NCBI GenBank assembly: GCA_022708765.1
Contig: JAKIYB010000218.1
Span: forward strand, 1-7,425
Direction of reading: 5' to 3'
From: Armatimonadota bacterium
Lineage (GTDB): Bacteria > Armatimonadota > Hebobacteria > CAIYQO01
Length of the DNA: 7,425 nt
Shown here: positions 1 through 5,074 of the stretch, piece after piece
Numbering within the stretch: position 1 is the stretch's first letter
Layout: each line of letters starts with the position of its first letter
The notes under the pieces: generated by a model
What the model saw: the letters and a program-made list of their open reading frames with translations, nothing else
What the model was told of the DNA's origin: nothing
Databases searched by the model: none
Position numbers and translations under genes: made by a program

Positions 1-1878
1 CAGTCAGTAATCGTACTCAACGCCGCGACCAGCCCATCGCTGGCTCTCCCGTCAGGCCTGCAGCGTATTGGCCGCTGCCCTGTAGCCATGCCGCCCACAT
101 TGCGCGACAAAATCAGTCTGCGCATCCGATCGACCGGACCAGGACGGCTGACGCTGCATGACTTGCAGTTCTTCGACGTACGGGGCATCGAGCATGCGTA
201 TTCAGGTATACGGATGACGCGAAGCCGCTATCAGGCGGTCATGCCGGATGCAACCGTCATGAAACCCGACAACCTGTTCAGCTTTGCCGGACTGCGCTAT
301 ATCCTGGTCGGCTTTATTCCCTGGAACCAATGGGCGCAGCCAGCGTTGGCCTGGGGTATATTGATCGGTGCGCTTTTCCTCGGTTTTCTCGGTTTAAATG
401 TCCTCATGCGCCGGCAATGGGAACAATATGAGCGCTTGTCATTCCCCATGAATCTGGTGCCGCGCGCACTGTTGACGGTGCGGGAACATGCTGGGAACCT
501 GGTCATTCCTGTCCTCTCTCACCGTGTGCTCTGGCTGGGATTCGCTCTAGGCCTGTTGTTGGCAGTGGGTAAAGGACTGGCGCACTATTTCCCCGGCACA
601 CCGGCCATCGATATTATGTATGTCAAGCCGGCGGAGTGGTTCACCGACCCGCTGATTCGTGAGTATCTGCGCTTTGCCAATATCAGCATCGTCTTCACGG
701 TGCTGGCGATCATGCTGCTGGTAGAGGCAGATATCCTCTTCTCGATCTGGTCCATGTTTCTGCTCTTCCAACTCTGGTATGTCTTCGGCAGGATGTTCGC
801 CCTCTATCGCTACCCCGCCTATCCCTGGCAGTGGCAGCAGGAAATAGGCGCCTTCATCGGCTACGCGCTGCTGGCGCTGTTCCTTGCCCGCAAACACCTC
901 TGGCAGGTGCTCCAGCATATTATCGGTCGGCGACGAATGGATGATGCCGGTGAGATGATCAGCTATCGTACAGCCAGTGTCCTGGTGCTGATTTCCCTCG
1001 GTCTGTTGGCCGGATGGGGCATATGGACCAATATGGGTGCTACCATCAGCTTGATCTACTTCGGCTATTTTCTCGTCTGCGGATTCGCCGCCAGTAAAAT
1101 CCGCGCGGAAGCCGGCATGCCTTTTGGCTACTGGATGCCCTACTTCTCGTTGATGTTCGTCGGCGCACTGGGGGGCTTTGCCACCTTCGGCACGACCGGC
1201 ATGCTGGTGGCGACTATCACGGCAGGATTCATCGGTGTATCATGCTTCTTTTTCATTGCCCCGGTTCAGGTCGAAATGATGACCCTTGGACAGCAACTGC
1301 GTGTGCGCCTGCGTGATATCGGTTGGGGTATGACGGTCGGGCTGATCGGTGGGTTGCTCATTGGGGGATTTACCGTCATGACCTGGGCGTATGGACTAGG
1401 GGCCGACTCGCTCACCCAGCAATGGCCGTATCAACAAAACTGGTATTTTGCCGGCTACCGCTCGGGGGAGAACGCCGCGGACCGAGCGTTTACCGCCGGT
1501 GCGCTTGGAACGTCTCCCGAAGAACAACCACTAAATATAGTGGCGAATGCTGACGCACGCGGCATCGGCATTGGCATTGGCAGTACGTTGGGTATAGCAG
1601 CGTTGCGCGGCGCGTTTCCCTGGTTTCCACTGCATCCGCTGGGTTACGTGCTGGCCACCACCCACTTCGCACGTGAATGGTGGTTCCTGGCCTTCCTCGC
1701 CTGGGCCATCCGATTACTGGTGTTGCGCATCGGTGGTGTGCATGCGGTGCGTAACGGGCTGATCCCCTTTGCCATCGGATTGTTCCTCGCTTGCGTGGCG
1801 AGTATCGTCCTCTTCGATGTCGTGACGGCAGTACTCCACGCGCAGGGGATCACGCACACGTACAACGGGTGGCCGTAA
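1..1878 (+). CDS. DUF6785/DUF6784-type polytopic membrane protein, 5'-truncated by the window
   Basis: The frame has no stop from base 1 to the TAA at 1876-1878, giving 625 visible residues. The first ATG (88) has no Shine-Dalgarno sequence and would start inside a soluble beta-rich stretch, so the true start probably lies upstream. Counting from that ATG, residues 1-75 look extracytoplasmic. About ten or more hydrophobic segments follow, roughly at 84-107, 145-163, 196-240, 252-268, 296-338, 352-395, 410-436, 530-548 and 557-583. Motifs I associate from memory with DUF6785 are IPWNQW (77-82), RRQWEQYERLSFPMN (108-122) and the RAEAG box (339-343). FPWFPLHPLGY (510-520) looks like the DUF6784 C-terminal part. 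The family is thought to have an oligopeptide-transporter-like fold, but I know of no established substrate. The neighbouring secreted beta-helix genes make a role in surface or polysaccharide metabolism possible; this is inference. Confidence is high that it is a real membrane protein and moderate for the family. Confidence 0.85.
   Translation, partial: QSVIVLNAATSPSLALPSGLQRIGRCPVAMPPTLRDKISLRIRSTGPGRLTLHDLQFFDVRGIEHAYSGIRMTRSRYQAVMPDATVMKPDNLFSFAGLRYILVGFIPWNQWAQPALAWGILIGALFLGFLGLNVLMRRQWEQYERLSFPMNLVPRALLTVREHAGNLVIPVLSHRVLWLGFALGLLLAVGKGLAHYFPGTPAIDIMYVKPAEWFTDPLIREYLRFANISIVFTVLAIMLLVEADILFSIWSMFLLFQLWYVFGRMFALYRYPAYPWQWQQEIGAFIGYALLALFLARKHLWQVLQHIIGRRRMDDAGEMISYRTASVLVLISLGLLAGWGIWTNMGATISLIYFGYFLVCGFAASKIRAEAGMPFGYWMPYFSLMFVGALGGFATFGTTGMLVATITAGFIGVSCFFFIAPVQVEMMTLGQQLRVRLRDIGWGMTVGLIGGLLIGGFTVMTWAYGLGADSLTQQWPYQQNWYFAGYRSGENAADRAFTAGALGTSPEEQPLNIVANADARGIGIGIGSTLGIAALRGAFPWFPLHPLGYVLATTHFAREWWFLAFLAWAIRLLVLRIGGVHAVRNGLIPFAIGLFLACVASIVLFDVVTAVLHAQGITHTYNGWP
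1561..1584 (+). repeat. Short imperfect hexanucleotide repeat inside the membrane-protein gene
   Basis: Four imperfect copies of a GGCATY hexamer (ggcatc, ggcatt, ggcatt, ggcagt) run in frame. They encode a Gly-Ile run (GIGIGIGS, residues 492-499 counted from the ATG at 88), just before the FPWFPLHPLGY segment. It is probably a glycine-rich helix or loop of the protein, with mild slippage potential. A six-base unit would keep the frame if the copy number changed. Confidence 0.5.
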
Positions 1879-1930
1879 GCCACGGGCAGCAAGTTTCCAT
1901 GACGTAGATTGGAGCAAAGCCTGGATACGG

Positions 1931-1958
1931 TTAACAGGCCGGTATTTCGAACTATAAT
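1931..1958 (+). promoter_or_regulatory. Predicted sigma70-type promoter for the beta-helix gene pair
   Basis: TTAACA at 1931-1936 matches the -35 consensus at five of six positions. A 16-bp spacer separates it from a perfect TATAAT at 1953-1958. The site sits in a locally AT-rich patch of otherwise GC-rich DNA, in the only intergenic gap of the window. Transcription would start near 1965 and leave a leader of about 95 nt before the ATG at 2060. No TGn extended -10 is present. I see no clear operator, riboswitch or strong hairpin in the leader. The position implies that the two downstream genes can be transcribed independently of the membrane-protein gene. Confidence 0.6.
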
Positions 1959-2044
1959 ATTGCCGGGTGAATATGTGTCCAGCGGTGTCAAAGCTGATTG
2001 ACGCAATAGTTTCTAATGACCTGGCCGATTCATGGTGACCAGAC

Positions 2045-2048
2045 AGGA
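2045..2048 (+). promoter_or_regulatory. Weak ribosome binding site for the first beta-helix gene
   Basis: AGGA lies 11 nt before the ATG at 2060, which is weak in sequence and long in spacing. The start is fixed mainly by context. An in-frame TGA at 2036-2038 lies only 21 nt upstream of the ATG and no other ATG, GTG or TTG falls between them. The residues that follow form a credible signal peptide. Confidence 0.4.
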
Positions 2049-2059
2049 CCGTAACGGAT

Positions 2060-5000
2060 ATGGCATTCAGGAATATCTCGCTCATATCGCGTTCCCTGCA
2101 ACTAGCGTGGGGTTTCTACCTACGTTGGCCGTACTTCGCCCTCCTGATCACGATACTGGCCTGCACGGTTGGCAGGCCAGCACTTGCCGTGGGAGCCGTC
2201 TATGCCGGCAAAGACCTGAAGGGCCTGCATGCGTATCTCGACAACGCGACGCAGCGGTTCCTGGTCGTGCCCCAGGATGGTATCGCGGTACCGGTGACGC
2301 TGCCGGCAGGCCGCACGCGCGTGACCGCGGTGCTGCGCTATAACGACAGAGGCACCGCTCTGCGCAACAGCACCGTGTATGTGTGGACAGGCGCGTTCAC
2401 GGCGACGGCGACGCTGGAACAGGTGCTAGCGAATCAACCGGTCCGCTTCAGTTTTGAAGCAACGCGCCCCGGCCTAACACGTCTGCGCGTGGCCTGGGTG
2501 CCGACGACGGAAGGCGCCGAAGAACTGTTGCTCCTGGACGCGAAAGAACCGGGTGATCCCGGCGATCTGGATATCCCCAGTCCGCAGGCGACCGCCAACG
2601 AGCCGATTGATGCCTCTGCCGTAAAAGGGCCGCTGGTGCTGCTGGATCGCATTGAGATCGAATCGCTGCCGCCGGTGACGCCCGTTCCGGAAATCGCTAA
2701 CATCCTGCCGCCATTCCGCGTCGACGCGCCACTGACAATTCTCGGGGAGCAATTGGCAACTGACGGCATCGAAGTCTGGTCCTGGCAACCGCCAACTGGC
2801 GCGACTGAATTGCAGCGCGGTCTGGAGGCGTTAGCCCTGGGGAAACCGGCTGCGCTGCCGGTCCAACCACCGGTGGACGCCCAGCGCAGCGAGTTGCTGG
2901 ATACCGACACCCACACCCTCATGGCGAAGGTACCCGGTGATGTCATCTGGGTACGGAATGCGCAGGGGTGGTCGGCGCCGTATCTCTACAGTGCCGCGCG
3001 CCCCTTCTGGATCAGCCGTGAACAGGCATCGCCGGGCGAGGTGCTCTTCATCGTCGGGTTCGGGTTGCGTCGTGATGATGACCAGCCTTGCCATATTGCC
3101 TTCCTTCGTGATGGCAAAGCCCAACTCGTCGAGGTGTTGGCCGGCGCCCAATCCGCACAGGCGGTTCAGGATCGCTATTACACTTCCTTCCGTGTGCCGG
3201 CGGCCGCAGCGCCGGGTCGATACGACGTGTATGTCAGTAACGGCGCGGGCGGGCGCTTCAGTTGGGTCAGCGCCGGCGCAATCGAGGTGGTCCCTCCGCC
3301 GAAGAAGCTCCCCGTCTTTGACGTCACGCAATTCGGCGCCAACGGCGCCGATGCGACGAGTGATTTGTTGGCTATCACCACAGCGATGAAGGCAGCGACT
3401 GATGCCGGTGGTGGTATCGTCCAGTTTCCCCCGGGCCGCTACCTGGTCGAGGAAACCTTCACGGTGCCGGCGCGCGTGCGCCTCCAGGGCGCGGGACGCG
3501 ACCTGACCTGCATCGAAGGCACCGGCTACGACCCGGCACAACGGCGAACAACAGAATACGGCAACATGAGCCCGCAAAGCTACACGCTGGTGATGCTGCA
3601 GAGTGAGAGCGGGCTGTCCGGCCTGACCCTGCAAGGCATGCCGGGCAAGGGGAAGCAATTTTTCGCCTGGTACCCGATGGTCTATATCAGCAACGCCACC
3701 GGGGTGCGCATCGAGCAGTGCCGCATCCACGGCTATGAGGAACTGGCCGGCAAGGATGTGGTGCAGTATAACAATGCCATCTATGCCACGCAAGTTACCC
3801 AGCTTCGCATTGCCGACTGCGACATCTACGGGCGCCCCAACTTCCGCATCGCGCGGCGCGTAGACTTCCTGCGCAACCGCATTCATGAGGCCACTGGCGA
3901 GATTATCAGCGTAGCACCCGGTCTCGTGTATGATGCGCTCTTTGACGGCAACACGATCCAGGATGGCGCATCCCGTCTGTGCCTGGCATTTGGCGGCACA
4001 CACTCGCTGTATCGCGGCAACGAGATCTTGCATAAGTTCCGCGGCGATGTCGCTTCGGGCGAAGGCTGGCTGCTGCATGGGGGATTCCCCTCGTCAATGA
4101 CACATCTCGGCCGAGAACTGACGGGGACGCCGCGCGCGGCAGCAGGCGCCACTATGACCGTGAGCGAGACACTGAAACCGAATACCTACGGGGGGTATAC
4201 TGTCTACATCATGTCCGGACGCGGGTGCGGGCAATACCGCACCGTGACCGGCAACACTGCCGATACGTTGCAGTTAGATCGTCCGTGGATCGTGACGCCG
4301 GATGAGACCTCGCGCTTTGTCGTGCGCGGCTACTTCACCGAGAACGCCTGGTATGGCAACCAGATCGTCGGCCACGCCGTGGACGCGCGGCCGAATGACA
4401 TCCTTGCCAATGTCTGGGAACGGCATCGCAACGCGCACAACACCGCATATCTGATCGGCTCGCACAATATGCAACTCCTCAAGTGTGGCGCGCTGCTGCC
4501 CGGTACCTCTATCTGGATGAGCGCCTACAATTTCTTCTATCGCTGCCAGTTCGACAGTTCATCCATGGATCAAAACGGGCACCAGACCTATGAACCGCTG
4601 CTCTTCCATGCTCCGATGTTCGCCAACTACTACGTGAACAGCACCTTCCAGCGCCCGCAACTGGGCGCCTCCGACTCCTTTATGTCCCGCCTGCCAACGG
4701 CTTGCGTCACCCTGAGCTGGAGCGCGTATGAGGTGCCTGGCAATAGCGATCATGCGGTCGTCTGGCCGGGCATCTCGCATACCATCTTTGCCGGCAACCG
4801 CTTTTCATCAGCACAGACGGGCATTCGCGTAGACACGCCCGATGCGCGGACGCGTGTGACGCGGAAGACCTTCCTGCTCGATAACCTCTTCCGCGACGTT
4901 GGGGAGCCGTGGCAGGACCGTGGCGCGCAGACCCTTTATCGCGGCAATCGCCGGCAGGTGGTCCAGCCGGATGGCACGGTGACGATGATAACCATCCCTG

Positions 5001-5074
5001 ACGGGGTGAATCCGCGCGTCATGGCCCTCCCAACCCCCGGCTACGACCCGCGAAAGGAGTATCTATGGAAGTAA
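2060..5074 (+). CDS. Secreted TIG-like plus Pectate_lyase_3-type beta-helix protein (1004 aa)
   Basis: Residues 1-43 form a signal peptide: Arg-containing n-region, hydrophobic core near 25-36, likely cleavage after PALA at 40-43. ILAC at 32-35 is a weaker lipobox alternative. Residues 44 to about 165 are an unassigned beta-rich region absent from the downstream paralogue. Residues 205-412 resemble two TIG/IPT-like Ig domains, with IEVWSW (237-242), WVRNAQGWSAPYL (297-309), ARPFWI (313-318) and PGRYDVYVSNGAGG (385-398). From about 418 comes the typical start of a Pectate_lyase_3 right-handed beta-helix: FDVTQFGANGAD (420-431), GGGIVQFPPGRY (450-461) and LQGAGR (475-480), followed by repeated N/C/G turns. 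The helix appears interrupted at about 687-760 by a small beta module and resumes to about 965. Members of this fold include lyases, glycosidases, epimerases and structural proteins. I cannot identify catalytic residues, so no reaction is assigned. Its stop overlaps the start of the paralogue downstream. Confidence 0.9.
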   Translation: MAFRNISLISRSLQLAWGFYLRWPYFALLITILACTVGRPALAVGAVYAGKDLKGLHAYLDNATQRFLVVPQDGIAVPVTLPAGRTRVTAVLRYNDRGTALRNSTVYVWTGAFTATATLEQVLANQPVRFSFEATRPGLTRLRVAWVPTTEGAEELLLLDAKEPGDPGDLDIPSPQATANEPIDASAVKGPLVLLDRIEIESLPPVTPVPEIANILPPFRVDAPLTILGEQLATDGIEVWSWQPPTGATELQRGLEALALGKPAALPVQPPVDAQRSELLDTDTHTLMAKVPGDVIWVRNAQGWSAPYLYSAARPFWISREQASPGEVLFIVGFGLRRDDDQPCHIAFLRDGKAQLVEVLAGAQSAQAVQDRYYTSFRVPAAAAPGRYDVYVSNGAGGRFSWVSAGAIEVVPPPKKLPVFDVTQFGANGADATSDLLAITTAMKAATDAGGGIVQFPPGRYLVEETFTVPARVRLQGAGRDLTCIEGTGYDPAQRRTTEYGNMSPQSYTLVMLQSESGLSGLTLQGMPGKGKQFFAWYPMVYISNATGVRIEQCRIHGYEELAGKDVVQYNNAIYATQVTQLRIADCDIYGRPNFRIARRVDFLRNRIHEATGEIISVAPGLVYDALFDGNTIQDGASRLCLAFGGTHSLYRGNEILHKFRGDVASGEGWLLHGGFPSSMTHLGRELTGTPRAAAGATMTVSETLKPNTYGGYTVYIMSGRGCGQYRTVTGNTADTLQLDRPWIVTPDETSRFVVRGYFTENAWYGNQIVGHAVDARPNDILANVWERHRNAHNTAYLIGSHNMQLLKCGALLPGTSIWMSAYNFFYRCQFDSSSMDQNGHQTYEPLLFHAPMFANYYVNSTFQRPQLGASDSFMSRLPTACVTLSWSAYEVPGNSDHAVVWPGISHTIFAGNRFSSAQTGIRVDTPDARTRVTRKTFLLDNLFRDVGEPWQDRGAQTLYRGNRRQVVQPDGTVTMITIPDGVNPRVMALPTPGYDPRKEYLWK
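2672..3295 (+). other. Tandem TIG/IPT-like Ig region of the first beta-helix protein
   Basis: These are residues 205-412. The first unit starts near PEIANILPPF (210-219) and passes ILGEQL (227-232) and IEVWSWQPP (237-245). A variable Pro/Ala-rich insert follows, and the unit resumes at LMAKVPGDVIWVRNAQGWS (287-305). The second unit starts at ARPFWI, runs through EVLFIVGFGL (327-336) and ends with VPAAAAPGRYDVYVSNG (379-395) and GAIEVVPP (406-413). The pattern of a P-start, an I.G strand, a VP turn and a final PG.Y.V.V.N strand is typical of TIG/IPT domains. The assignment is by eye. Confidence 0.55.
4118..4339 (+). other. Inserted beta module in the first beta-helix protein
   Basis: Residues 687-760 interrupt the beta-helix. 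The core is GCGQYRTVTGNTADTLQLD (722-740), then RPW and PDETSRF. A near-identical module lies at the equivalent place in the downstream protein. Similar G.GQ.R.I..N....L....W...PD..S.Y patterns occur in phage and extracellular beta proteins, as I recall them. Function unknown. Confidence 0.6.
5053..5059 (+). promoter_or_regulatory. Strong Shine-Dalgarno for the second beta-helix gene
   Basis: AAAGGAG ends 5 nt before the ATG at 5065. It lies inside the last codons of the upstream gene. The new ATG overlaps that gene's end by 10 nt (5065-5074), so translational coupling is likely. The site fixes the start of a gene that has no stop within the window. Confidence 0.8.

Noticed and set aside
1869..1883. 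Hairpin GTGGC-5 nt-GCCAC over the stop of the membrane-protein gene
   Set aside because: The stem is only 5 bp, overlaps the stop codon and has no T-run after it; not a credible intrinsic terminator.
1998..2017. Second promoter-like pair, TTGACG and TCTAAT
   Set aside because: The spacing is only 8 bp, and a normal 16-18 bp spacing lands on GC-rich sequence with no -10 match.
2021..2042. Small inverted repeats in the leader (CTGG...CCAG, TGGTgACCA)
   Set aside because: Four-base arms are expected by chance; no riboswitch or operator pattern could be supported.
2153..2164. Possible lipoprotein signal (ILAC) in the first beta-helix protein
   Set aside because: The -2 Leu is atypical and a good signal-peptidase I site (PALA) follows shortly, so lipidation is less likely, though not excluded.
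2032..2343. ATG-started + strand ORF of 103 codons overlapping the start of the first beta-helix gene
   Set aside because: It lies in another frame, has no recognisable domain and no good ribosome site; the signal-peptide frame from 2060 explains the region.
2831..4078. Antisense ORF of 415 codons
   Set aside because: Long antisense frames are common opposite GC-rich genes; the translation shows no recognisable domain, and the + strand protein has clear domain and paralogue support.
4118..4339. Phage tail-fibre origin suggested by the G.GQ.R...N....L....W motif and beta-helix
   Set aside because: There are no phage structural, lysis or integrase genes nearby, both proteins have Sec-type signal peptides, and the neighbour is a chromosomal-type membrane protein.
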